Shown: positions 37,509 through 45,772 of the stretch, in pieces
Position numbering within the stretch: the first letter of the stretch is position 1
Layout of the letters: every line of letters starts with the position of its first letter
Origin: Sphingobacteriales bacterium TSM_CSS
GTDB lineage: Bacteria; Bacteroidota; Bacteroidia; Chitinophagales; UBA2359
Assembly (NCBI GenBank): GCA_002212985.1
Contig: NBMY01000147.1
Coordinates: 26,755-90,754, forward strand
Length of the DNA: 64,000 bases
Reading direction: 5' to 3'
Translations under genes and position numbers: made by a program
The notes under the pieces: generated by a model
Told to the model about the DNA's origin: nothing
Databases searched by the model: none
What the model saw: only the letters and a program-made list of their open reading frames with translations

Positions 37509-38141
37509 TTAAAGTTTCGATTTAACAATATTTAACCCGTTTGTTTGTGTGTATTGTTTAAACAATTGCACAATATATTTGCCAATAATGTCAAATTCAA
37601 GGTTTACCAAATTTCCTGTTTGGTAGGTATGAAACAGGGTATGTTGGTAAGTATAAGGAATAATGGCCACCGAAAAAGAGTTATTGTTTGCCTCAACAAC
37701 GGTAAGGCTGGTACCGTCAATACATACCGAACCTTTGTTTACCAAAATATTGTCGGTCAGCGGCTCATAATTAAAGGTAAAGTACCAGCTGCCGCCTGCC
37801 GCTTCTATGTTGGCTACCTGTGCTACCTGATCAACATGTCCTTGTACAAAATGCCCGTCGAGCCGTGCATCTATGCGCAAACAACGCTCCAGATTGACCA
37901 AACTTCCGGCCGACAGTTGGCGGAGGCTGCTCTTTTGAAGGGTTTCCTGTATGGCAGTTACGCGGTGTGCCATTTGAGCTGCATTGGTTTCTGTAACGGT
38001 AAGGCAAACACCGTTATGCGATACGCTTTGGTCGGTTTTAAGTTCGTGCCAGATGTTGGAACGCACCCAAATATGCAGGTTGGTGCCCTCCTGCTCTGTT
38101 TTAATAACCGTGCCCAATGTTTCAATAATTCCTGTAAACAC
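37509..38141 (-). CDS. ribE: Riboflavin synthase
   Basis: 210 residues. It dismutates two molecules of 6,7-dimethyl-8-ribityllumazine into riboflavin. Two lumazine-binding repeats are present: the first begins FTGIIETLGTV with HNGVCLTVTE, and the second is LDGHFVQGHVDQVAQV with VCIDGTSLTVVEA. The start is GTG at 38141, because the family always begins with MFTGIIE at this point. The other rib gene in the window, ribBA, is at the far left end. Confidence 0.95.
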   Translation of the reverse strand: MFTGIIETLGTVIKTEQEGTNLHIWVRSNIWHELKTDQSVSHNGVCLTVTETNAAQMAHRVTAIQETLQKSSLRQLSAGSLVNLERCLRIDARLDGHFVQGHVDQVAQVANIEAAGGSWYFTFNYEPLTDNILVNKGSVCIDGTSLTVVEANNNSFSVAIIPYTYQHTLFHTYQTGNLVNLEFDIIGKYIVQLFKQYTQTNGLNIVKSKL

Positions 38142-38210
38142 AAATAATGGAGATTTAAAACAACAAAAAATTTAAGATAAAACAGTACAAGGGCAGCAAA
38201 ATTGCCTCTT

Positions 38211-39545
38211 TCAGGTAAAATTACAAACAATACGGCAAATTTCTTTTGTTTTTCCGGTTATGGCAAAGCGTTCATCGGGCCGAAAGCCAATTACCCAGCA
38301 AATTCGGCCTCGGTTATCGGTTAAAATCCAGGCGGCTTCTTTTTGTGCAAGGCTCAGTTTTAGGTCGGTAAAAAAGCGTTTCAATTTTTTCTTTTTCATG
38401 TTCATGCCGTAGGGGTAAAAATAATCGCCGGTTTTCCACCGCCTCAGCAGCAGCGGAAAAACCAGTTTGCCCGCATCGAGGCTGGCAATGCAGTTGCCGG
38501 TATCTATTACAAAGCCATCGGGGCTATGATAGGAAAACTGCAATTGCAATCCTGTTTTCTCAACTGTTTCAACTTCCTTTTCTATGAGTGTATAGTTGGT
38601 GTCTTTTTCTGTTTTTTCCGATAAAATAAGAAATTTGCGGTCTTTTATAAGTTGGTGGGTGGCCGAGTAAAAAACTTTACCGGGTGTATTGGTAAGCGCT
38701 TCTATAATTTGTACTACCTGTGCGGCATTGTAATGAAAAGGTTTCAGCAGTTCGTACAAAACCGTTTGCAGGGGTTGTATTTTAAGTAGCCTGCCAATGG
38801 AAATAAGGCGTTCTTTTTCGGTACCCTGAAATAACTTTTTCCTGTACAGTTCAATGCCCGAAAGGTAAACCTGCTCTATTTCGCCAAAGCGCCGTGCATT
38901 TTGGTAAAAAGTTTCTTCAAGGGCGGGGTTAATTTCTTTGAGCGCCGGAATAACCAAATGCCTTATTTTATTGCGCACATACTTGGTTTCGGCATTGCTG
39001 GCATCGGTTCTGAAAGGCAGGTTGCAGGTTTGTGCATAGTTTTCGATAATTGCTTTTGAAAACGGCAGCAACGGCCGCACAATTTTACCCGATTTTGGGG
39101 CTATACCATGCAAACCGGCCAAACCCGTACCTTTGGTAAGGTTAAGCAGCATGGTTTCGGCAATATCGTTTTGATGATGTGCCGTGGCAATAAAAGTATA
39201 GCCGTTTTGCTGCCTTATGTCTTCTAACCAATCATATCGCAGCGCTCTGGCTGCCATTTGCACCGAAACCTTGTTTTCATCTGCAAATTGCAGGGTGTTG
39301 AATTGTACCGAATAAAAAGGCACGTTGTACTGCGCCGCCAACTCAAGCACAAATGTTTCATCGGCATCTGAATCGGCGCCTCTAAGCCCAAAATTGCAGT
39401 GGGCAATTCCAAATTGCATGTTGCTCTCTTGCATGAGCCGGCACATTACCGCCGAATCTACGCCGCCGCTTACGGCAAGCAACAGCCGGTTATTTTTCTG
39501 TACTAAGCAAGATTGGGCAAGGTGGGTGGTAAAAGCAGCAAGCAT
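38211..39545 (-). CDS. tilS: tRNA(Ile)-lysidine synthetase TilS
   Basis: 444 residues. It converts C34 of the AUA-reading tRNA-Ile to lysidine. The PP-loop is LLLAVSGGVDSAVMCRLM, followed by AHCNFGLRGADSDADE, TAHHQNDIAETMLLNLTKGT and RNKIRHLVIPALKEINP, all family signatures. The C-terminal substrate-binding domain ends with RWKTGDYFYPYGM, KKLKRFFTDLKLS and RICWVIGFRPDERF. Essential in nearly all bacteria. It is 59 bases upstream of the lgt end. Confidence 0.96.
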   Translation of the reverse strand: MLAAFTTHLAQSCLVQKNNRLLLAVSGGVDSAVMCRLMQESNMQFGIAHCNFGLRGADSDADETFVLELAAQYNVPFYSVQFNTLQFADENKVSVQMAARALRYDWLEDIRQQNGYTFIATAHHQNDIAETMLLNLTKGTGLAGLHGIAPKSGKIVRPLLPFSKAIIENYAQTCNLPFRTDASNAETKYVRNKIRHLVIPALKEINPALEETFYQNARRFGEIEQVYLSGIELYRKKLFQGTEKERLISIGRLLKIQPLQTVLYELLKPFHYNAAQVVQIIEALTNTPGKVFYSATHQLIKDRKFLILSEKTEKDTNYTLIEKEVETVEKTGLQLQFSYHSPDGFVIDTGNCIASLDAGKLVFPLLLRRWKTGDYFYPYGMNMKKKKLKRFFTDLKLSLAQKEAAWILTDNRGRICWVIGFRPDERFAITGKTKEICRIVCNFT

Positions 39546-39604
39546 GTGGGTAGCAAATAAATGGAAAATTTACAAAGGCAGCTAATAAGTGTTGGCAGTT
39601 GTGG

Positions 39605-40387
39605 TCAGACTGGGGTTTTGCGCAGGGCTACCCAACCAATTAGGGCCGCACCTAAAACAGCGGCGAGCAGGTTGAGCGGTTGCGAAACGGCGGCATTTTC
39701 CTTAAAAAATTCGAGCAGGTAACGCAGGGTAAAGGTAATGGTAAAAAACAAACCCGATAGCAATCCGGTTGGCAAGGTGCGTTTTTTTTGTAAATAAAAC
39801 AGCAGGGCAAACACGAATGTTAGCATAATTGCCTCATACAGTTGCGAGGGGTGCCTTGGCTGCATATCGCGCTGCACAAACACAAATGCCCATGGAACGT
39901 TGGAAACTTTACCTATAATTTCGGAGTTAAACAGGTTGCCAATTCTAATAAGTGCGCCTATAAGGGCTGCCGGCGCAACCAACACATCTACCATTTGCAG
40001 GTACCCCAATTCTTTATACCGCCGCACATATAGCCAGGTGGCAACAAAGCCCCCTATGGCAGCGCCGTGGCTGGCTAAACCGCCGTGCCAAATGAGCAAT
40101 ATTTCGGCGGGGTGCGCAAGGTAGTAGGACAATTCGTAAAACAACACCTGCCCTAAACGCGCGCCAACTAAGCCGCCTAAAAACTGGTACTGAACCAGCG
40201 CCGCCACACGGCTTACCGGTAAATTTCTGTGCCGGTACAATGCCACCAATACCCAATAGCCTGCCAGCACAGCCAGGGCAAACAATACTCCATACCATTT
40301 CAGTTTTAAACTGCCCAACTCAAATAAGTACGGGTTGGGGTTCCACCAAATGCGCAGCAAATATGTTTGAACAAGAAAATGAGCCAT
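39605..40387 (-). CDS. lgt: Prolipoprotein diacylglyceryl transferase
   Basis: 260-residue inner-membrane enzyme with seven predicted helices. It adds diacylglycerol to the lipobox cysteine of pre-lipoproteins, several of which are encoded in this window. Motifs are WHGGLASHGAAIGG, the Lgt signature ALIRIGNLFNSEIIGKVS and DMQPRHPSQLYEA. The start is ATG at 40387. Confidence 0.95.
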   Translation of the reverse strand: MAHFLVQTYLLRIWWNPNPYLFELGSLKLKWYGVLFALAVLAGYWVLVALYRHRNLPVSRVAALVQYQFLGGLVGARLGQVLFYELSYYLAHPAEILLIWHGGLASHGAAIGGFVATWLYVRRYKELGYLQMVDVLVAPAALIGALIRIGNLFNSEIIGKVSNVPWAFVFVQRDMQPRHPSQLYEAIMLTFVFALLFYLQKKRTLPTGLLSGLFFTITFTLRYLLEFFKENAAVSQPLNLLAAVLGAALIGWVALRKTPV

Positions 40388-40532
40388 TTTTACCTAAATT
40401 CTTTAAACTTTGAGGCAGTGAAGGGTAAAATATACCAGTATTTTACGAAATTTGCAGCAACGAAGCTGGTTAAACCTGCCGTTCAAACCCTCTTTTTATG
40501 GCGCCGCCTGCTAACAGACGGCCAACATTAGC

Positions 40533-40540
40533 TAAGTTTG
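40533..40540 (+). promoter_or_regulatory. Possible promoter (-7 element) of the DUF6580 gene
   Basis: TAAGTTTG matches TAnnTTTG and lies 33 bases before the ATG at 40573. No -33 TTG seen. Confidence 0.35.
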
Positions 40541-40572
40541 TTTGTTTACAGAACAAAGGTAATCCATATTAT

Positions 40573-41133
40573 ATGAAAACACATACCATCACCCTACGCT
40601 TTTTAGTTCCTGCACTGCTTATTTTGCTGGCTGCATTCAGCCGTATATTGCCACACCCGCCCAACTTTACCCCCGTTGGCGCCATGGCTTTGTTTGGCGC
40701 TGCCTGGTTTAAGCCCCGCCATTGGGCATTTATAGTGCCTTTTGCCGGTCTATGGCTCAGCGATTTATTTTTAAATAACGTAGTTTATGCCCAATATTAC
40801 CCGTCATTTGTTTGGTTTGATACCGGGCAACTGTGGGTTTACCTCAGTTTTGGTCTAATTGTGGGGCTGGGTTTTATGGCGTTGGGTAAAATTACGGCAG
40901 GCCGGGTAATAGGCGCTTCGCTGGCATCATCGGTATTATTTTTTCTTATCACCAACTTTGGCGTATGGGTTTCGGGTGGTATGTATGCGCTCACCTGGCA
41001 GGGCTTGGCAGCCTGCTATGCAGCCGCCATACCATTTTTTGCCAATACAATTCTGGGCGATTTTTGCTACACCACCACCCTTTTTGCTAGTTACGGATTG
41101 CTGCGCAATAGATTCCCTGCGCTTGCAGGGTAA
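40573..41133 (+). CDS. DUF6580 family membrane protein (putative transporter)
   Basis: 186 residues from ATG at 40573, with five to six membrane segments. Family-like pieces are FSRILPHPPNFTPVGAMALF, IVPFAGLWLSDLFLNNVVY, VLFFLITNFGVWV and AIPFFANTILGDFCYTTTLF. The fold resembles S components of energy-coupling-factor transporters, but substrate and partners are unknown. Confidence 0.82.
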   Translation: MKTHTITLRFLVPALLILLAAFSRILPHPPNFTPVGAMALFGAAWFKPRHWAFIVPFAGLWLSDLFLNNVVYAQYYPSFVWFDTGQLWVYLSFGLIVGLGFMALGKITAGRVIGASLASSVLFFLITNFGVWVSGGMYALTWQGLAACYAAAIPFFANTILGDFCYTTTLFASYGLLRNRFPALAG

Positions 41134-41337
41134 AAGGTGGGCAAACATTCTTGTTTCGGCATCGGCAACACTGTACAGTCAGTTCATCTTGCTCAATTGT
41201 CTTGCCCCAATGATTCTTGCTTCAAAACAGTGCATAGTGAAGCAATTGCCCCTAATTCCAAACGCGCCGGAAACTTTTTTCCATATTTATGCATTGCAGC
41301 ATTAGTCGGGTAATTTTTCAAAACCAATTCTTCTGCC

Positions 41338-43722
41338 ATGAAAGCCAAGCCAATACAAATTTGTGTGTTCTTTCTGTGTTTTTTGTCCTGCGTCATAAAC
41401 ACCGCCGCACAACAGCCCATTATACCATCGCCCTACCATCTTGACCCCGACGATCCCGCCAATATCCTGTACAACGACGCCGCCATACCCCGAATTGATG
41501 TTGCCATTAACCCCACCGACTTTGACCAACTGTTTGTTAACCCAAACAGCGATACCGAGTTCCCTGCTACTTTTGTATTTACAAGCGGCATTTTTACCGA
41601 TACCGTTACGCAAATAGGGTTGGGGCTCAAGGGAAACAGTTCGCTTTCTTCGGCCAAAAAATCGTTCAAAATATCGTTTAATACCTACACCCCGGGCAAC
41701 AAATACAAAGGCCTCGAAAAAATAAACCTCAACGGCGAGCACAACGACCCCTCTATCATAAGGGCAAAACTCTATTGGGATTTGGCAGCAAAAATGGGCA
41801 TTCCTGCGCCGCGCGCCAACCACGTAGCCTTTTATGTAAACGGCTTGTACATGGGTTTATACATCAGCGTTGAACATATTGACGAGGAGTTTGTACAAAA
41901 CCGCTTCGGCAATAATTCGGGCAACCTGTATAAATGCCTTTACCCCGCTTCGCTCGAATACATCAACAATAACCCCGAATCATACAAGTTTGAACAAAAC
42001 GGCAGACGCGCTTACGAATTGCAAACCAATACCGACCTGGACGATTACTCCGATTTGTTGCAACTCATTACCGCCGTTAACCAACCCGATGGACCCAATT
42101 ATGCCGGTAACCTCGATGCCGTTTTTAATGTTGACAGCTACCTGCGCGTTTTAGCCCTTGATATTTTTACCGGCAACTGGGATAACTACAGCTACAACAT
42201 TAACAACTACTACCTGTACCGAAACACCCATACCGGCAAGTTTGAATTTATGCCCTACGACACCGATAATACCTTTGGCATTGACTGGTTTGGCGTTGAT
42301 TGGGCAACCCGGAATGTATATAACTGGTCGCCACAGCCCAACTTTCCGCCGCTGGCAACTAAACTGCTCAATGTGCCCGAATTCAGAAACCGCTTTACCT
42401 ATTACTTTAACACCCTGCTGCAAACAGCCGCCAACCCCGATGTTTTTTTCCCCCGAATTGATGACCTGCACAGCCTTATTACCCCCTTTGCCGAAGCCGA
42501 TATTTTCAGAACCTACGACTATGGCTATTCTATTGCCGATTTTCATGACAGCTACGACGAAGCTCTTGGCGCTCATGTAACCTATGGGCTGAAACCCTAT
42601 ATTACCGCCCGCCGCAATGCTGCTTTGGCACAACTGCTGCCACAAAATACGGCCCCGGTAATTGTTGGCGCGGCGCATCAGCCCGAACTTCCGGTAGCAG
42701 GGCAAAATATACAAATTTCGGCTATTGTTTTTGACAATAATGCTGCGGCTTCCCCGCAGGCATGGCTGTATTACCGAATAAACGGCGGCTCTTTTACCGC
42801 CATTGCCATGCAAGACGACGGCACATCGGGCGATGCACTGGAAAACGACGGCATTTTTGGCGCTGTCTTATCCGGCATTCCGGCTTTCTCATTAATAGAA
42901 TATTACATTACCGCAACCGACGACTTAGGCGCACAAAACCGTACACCGCTTGCCGAAAATTCTTACCGGCAGGTGTATATGGCGCAAAGCGCAGCGCCTT
43001 TGGTTGTTAACGAGTTTATGGCCAGCAACAGCAACTCCATAGCCGATGAATTTGGCGAATATGCCGACTGGATTGAAATTTACAACGCCGGTACAGAACC
43101 TGTTAACCTGGGCGCATTTTTTCTTACCGATGACCTGAGCAATCCCACCAAATGGCAAATGCCCAATGTTTCGCTGGCGGCAAATGGTTTTCTGCTTATA
43201 TGGGCCGATGATGATGTGCTACAAGGACCCACCCACGCACCCTTTAAACTTAGCGCCGGCGGCGAGCAAATAGGTATTTTCGGACCCTTTGCACAGCCTG
43301 TTTATACCCTTACCTATGGCCCGCAACAAACCAATTTAACCCAGGGACTGTTGCCCGATGGCGCAGGCGACCTGCAAAATTTATCGGCTCCCACACCCGG
43401 TTACTCTAACCTGTTGGTATCGGTACAACCGCAGGCAAGCTATCAACCGGCTTTGGTAACAGGGCAACCCTTCCCCAACCCGTTTGCCAACGAACTAACC
43501 GTTCCTTTTACCTTGCAGGAGCCTGCACAGGTAACCATAAACCTGTTTACCGCAGACGGAAAGGCGGTTTTTACCTCTGCAACTGCTTACCAACCCGGAC
43601 AACACAACGCGGCACTGCCGCCGCTGAATCTGTTGCAAAGCGGTTTGTACTATATAACCATGGTGGCATATTTTTCGGGCGGGCGCACCCAAAAAACCCT
43701 GAAAAAAGCGCTGAAATACTAA
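41338..43722 (+). CDS. Secreted CotH-kinase protein with lamin-tail and T9SS domains
   Basis: 794 residues with a signal peptide ending NTAA. The CotH kinase domain (about 45-420) shows GLGLKGNSS, ISVEHIDEEFVQ, NWDNYSYNINNYYLYRN and FEFMPYDTDNTFG, the pattern of the atypical protein kinase fold of spore-coat CotH. Next come a beta-domain (about 440-540) and a lamin-tail domain (about 550-665; VVNEFMASNSNSIADEFGEY, ADWIEIYN). A T9SS type A sorting tail (about 705-794) has PFPNPFANELTVPF and LLQSGLYYITM. It is predicted to be secreted or surface-attached. Substrate unknown. The GHMP kinase gene follows 25 bases later. Confidence 0.92.
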   Translation: MKAKPIQICVFFLCFLSCVINTAAQQPIIPSPYHLDPDDPANILYNDAAIPRIDVAINPTDFDQLFVNPNSDTEFPATFVFTSGIFTDTVTQIGLGLKGNSSLSSAKKSFKISFNTYTPGNKYKGLEKINLNGEHNDPSIIRAKLYWDLAAKMGIPAPRANHVAFYVNGLYMGLYISVEHIDEEFVQNRFGNNSGNLYKCLYPASLEYINNNPESYKFEQNGRRAYELQTNTDLDDYSDLLQLITAVNQPDGPNYAGNLDAVFNVDSYLRVLALDIFTGNWDNYSYNINNYYLYRNTHTGKFEFMPYDTDNTFGIDWFGVDWATRNVYNWSPQPNFPPLATKLLNVPEFRNRFTYYFNTLLQTAANPDVFFPRIDDLHSLITPFAEADIFRTYDYGYSIADFHDSYDEALGAHVTYGLKPYITARRNAALAQLLPQNTAPVIVGAAHQPELPVAGQNIQISAIVFDNNAAASPQAWLYYRINGGSFTAIAMQDDGTSGDALENDGIFGAVLSGIPAFSLIEYYITATDDLGAQNRTPLAENSYRQVYMAQSAAPLVVNEFMASNSNSIADEFGEYADWIEIYNAGTEPVNLGAFFLTDDLSNPTKWQMPNVSLAANGFLLIWADDDVLQGPTHAPFKLSAGGEQIGIFGPFAQPVYTLTYGPQQTNLTQGLLPDGAGDLQNLSAPTPGYSNLLVSVQPQASYQPALVTGQPFPNPFANELTVPFTLQEPAQVTINLFTADGKAVFTSATAYQPGQHNAALPPLNLLQSGLYYITMVAYFSGGRTQKTLKKALKY

Positions 43723-43747
43723 AATTACGCTACAGCAACACAAAACC

Positions 43748-44725
43748 ATGCTGCAACACCCCGAAAAGCAGCCGGTACTAACAACAAGTTACCGCTCAAA
43801 CGGAAAATTGCTGCTTACCGGCGAGTATTTTGTACTGGAAGGCGCTTCGGCGCTGGCCTTGCCTACCCAAAAAGGGCAAACATTAACGGTAAACCCGCTA
43901 TCGGGTATTGAAAAACCGGTTATTGACTGGCAAAGTTTTACCCCAGACGGGCAATGCTGGTTTAGCGCCAGTTTTTCATTCCCTCAATTTGAGCCTTTTA
44001 ATGTTATGGCGCAACAAGAACAAACCGCCCGAAAATTGCAACATATTTTGCAGGAGGTGCGCCGGTTAAACCCCCGTTTTTTGGAAAATGAGCTGCCTCT
44101 GCAGGTGCAAACCCACCTGGAGTTTCATTCAAACTGGGGTTTGGGCAGTAGTTCTACCCTCATAAACAATATTGCACAGTGGGCACAGGCAGATGCCTAC
44201 CAACTGCAATTTGCCACGTTTGGCGGTTCGGGGTACGATATTGCCTGTGCTATGCACAACACCCCGTTGCTGTACCGCAAATGGGGAACAATGCCCCATG
44301 TGCAGCCGGTTAACTTTTACCCGCCTTTTTCAGATTGTATGTACTTTGTGTACCTTGGTCAAAAACAAAACTCCAGACAGGGCATACAACATTTTTACCG
44401 CCATGCCAATAACCGCCGCGCATGGTACATACAGCAAATAGAGGGCATAACGCAGGCAGTTGTAGAATGTACCACATTGCCCCAATTTGAAACCCTGCTG
44501 AACCGGCATGAGCAACTGGTATCGGAAGCCCTTAACCTGCCAATGGTGAAACCCACTTTTTTTGCCGGTTACTGGGGCGCCGTTAAGTCATTGGGCGCCT
44601 GGGGTGGCGATTTTGTACTGGCCTGCTCTGCAAAAAGCCCAACTGAAACACATAAGTATTTTTCCGAAAAAGGCTTTACCACGGTAATCCCTTACGCCCA
44701 GATGATAAAACCAAGACCTGTATAA
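43748..44725 (+). CDS. GYDIA-type GHMP kinase
   Basis: 325-residue cytosolic small-molecule kinase. Motifs are GKLLLTGEYFVLEGASALAL near the start, the ATP loop SNWGLGSSSTLINN, and the family name motif GGSGYDIACA; a C-terminal GHMP region with GDFVLAC follows. This Bacteroidota family is related to mevalonate-pathway kinases and is thought to phosphorylate mevalonate or phosphomevalonate; the exact step is not proven from the sequence. It follows the CotH gene closely, perhaps only as a read-through neighbour. Confidence 0.92.
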   Translation: MLQHPEKQPVLTTSYRSNGKLLLTGEYFVLEGASALALPTQKGQTLTVNPLSGIEKPVIDWQSFTPDGQCWFSASFSFPQFEPFNVMAQQEQTARKLQHILQEVRRLNPRFLENELPLQVQTHLEFHSNWGLGSSSTLINNIAQWAQADAYQLQFATFGGSGYDIACAMHNTPLLYRKWGTMPHVQPVNFYPPFSDCMYFVYLGQKQNSRQGIQHFYRHANNRRAWYIQQIEGITQAVVECTTLPQFETLLNRHEQLVSEALNLPMVKPTFFAGYWGAVKSLGAWGGDFVLACSAKSPTETHKYFSEKGFTTVIPYAQMIKPRPV

Positions 44726-44790
44726 TTTAAGCTACAAACAACCGCCAACAGGTATAAACCTAAACACTTACAGGCGAAATGCCTGAAAAT

Positions 44791-45567
44791 CTATTCTGCC
44801 AGTTTAAACTGCCAACGGGTGTACACATCGAGCCGACTGCTGGCAGCAACTGTGCGCTGGCAGTTGCTCACCGTATCGTTGGGCAGGTACAGCGTGTAGG
44901 GGTTAAATACGCTATTTACCGTGTTCTCTTCCAGTGTTTGGTATTCAAACTGCAGGGCATCTTTGCGCACCTCTCTTAAATCAAAGGTTTGCTTCGGCAC
45001 ATACCTTATCGGAATATCATACTCATCAATATTGCTGCCGTCAATCATCGGAAAATTAACAAAGGTAAGCGCCCATTTGGTTTGGTCGCTGTTTTCCCAA
45101 TACCAGGTGTTTTCGTCAGAAGAAAAATCGCCGGCAACCTGTGCATTCTGCTGCGGGTTAAAATAGCTGAAGGTGCCGTTCACCAAATAAGTGCCGTTGT
45201 CGCGAATATTAAGATAATAGGTAAAATTAATGTCGTAAATGCGGGTAACGGTATTTGTCCCGTCAACATAGTTGGTTATAGAGTTCAGAATAGAGTCCTG
45301 CAGTTCTTCTTGTTGAATAACGTTGGAGATATTGGTTCCGCCAATGTTGCCGGTATCGCAGGCGGTACTGTTAAAGGTAATGGTAGTTTCTAATTTATCC
45401 ACAAAATCGAGCGAGTAAATATCGAGTCGCCAGTTGGCCGTTATGCGGGTGGTTCGGGTGGTAAAGGAAAACCACGGGTCATCTTCGCCTCTGCGACAAC
45501 TGCTCAAAAATACCGCAACAAAAGCAAACAAAGTAAAAACAATTAGCCGCACTTTAGGGTTACGCAT
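44791..45567 (-). CDS. Lipoprotein, unknown function
   Basis: 258 residues. The signal peptide is MRNPKVRLIVFTLFAFVAV, with lipobox LSSC. The mature chain is rich in beta-type stretches with Asp/Asn/Thr (WRLDIYSLDFVDKLETTITF, DINFTYYLNIRDNGTYLVNG, DENTWYWENSDQTKWALTFV), a lipocalin-like alternation. No specific family recognised. Divergent from the M43 gene. Confidence 0.72.
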   Translation of the reverse strand: MRNPKVRLIVFTLFAFVAVFLSSCRRGEDDPWFSFTTRTTRITANWRLDIYSLDFVDKLETTITFNSTACDTGNIGGTNISNVIQQEELQDSILNSITNYVDGTNTVTRIYDINFTYYLNIRDNGTYLVNGTFSYFNPQQNAQVAGDFSSDENTWYWENSDQTKWALTFVNFPMIDGSNIDEYDIPIRYVPKQTFDLREVRKDALQFEYQTLEENTVNSVFNPYTLYLPNDTVSNCQRTVAASSRLDVYTRWQFKLAE

Positions 45568-45621
45568 AAACTTGGGTTTGTATTAAGCAGAAAAATCAAA
45601 TTCGGGCTGTTCAATAAACGG

Positions 45622-45629
45622 CAAAAGTA
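45622..45629 (-). promoter_or_regulatory. Possible promoter of the lipoprotein gene
   Basis: On the minus strand this reads TACTTTTG, 55 bases upstream of the ATG at 45567. Confidence 0.4.
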
Positions 45630-45683
45630 AGTGTTAATTTGTTAACCCTGTTCTTTTTGCTATAATTTGCCGCTTCATTTTTG

Positions 45684-45691
45684 TATATTTG
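45684..45691 (+). promoter_or_regulatory. Probable promoter (-7) of the first M43 protease gene
   Basis: TATATTTG matches the Bacteroidota -7 element and lies 82 bases before the ATG at 45773. A terminator-like hairpin begins at its last base. Confidence 0.5.
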
Positions 45692-45724
45692 CATAGCAAA
45701 ATCAAATCGGCTATGCTTTTTTTT
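45691..45724 (+). terminator. Terminator-like hairpin in the leader of the M43 gene
   Basis: GCATAGC (45691-45697) pairs with GCTATGC (45710-45716), followed by eight T bases. It lies between divergent genes, directly downstream of a promoter element, rather than after a gene. Confidence 0.5.
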
Positions 45725-45772
45725 AATATTTAACAAATTAACTCCATTTCCACCTTAACCTGCATTCTCTTT

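Noticed and set aside
40388..40572. Cobalamin or other riboswitch upstream of the DUF6580 gene
   Set aside because: No B12-box-like core or other known conserved riboswitch sequence could be seen.
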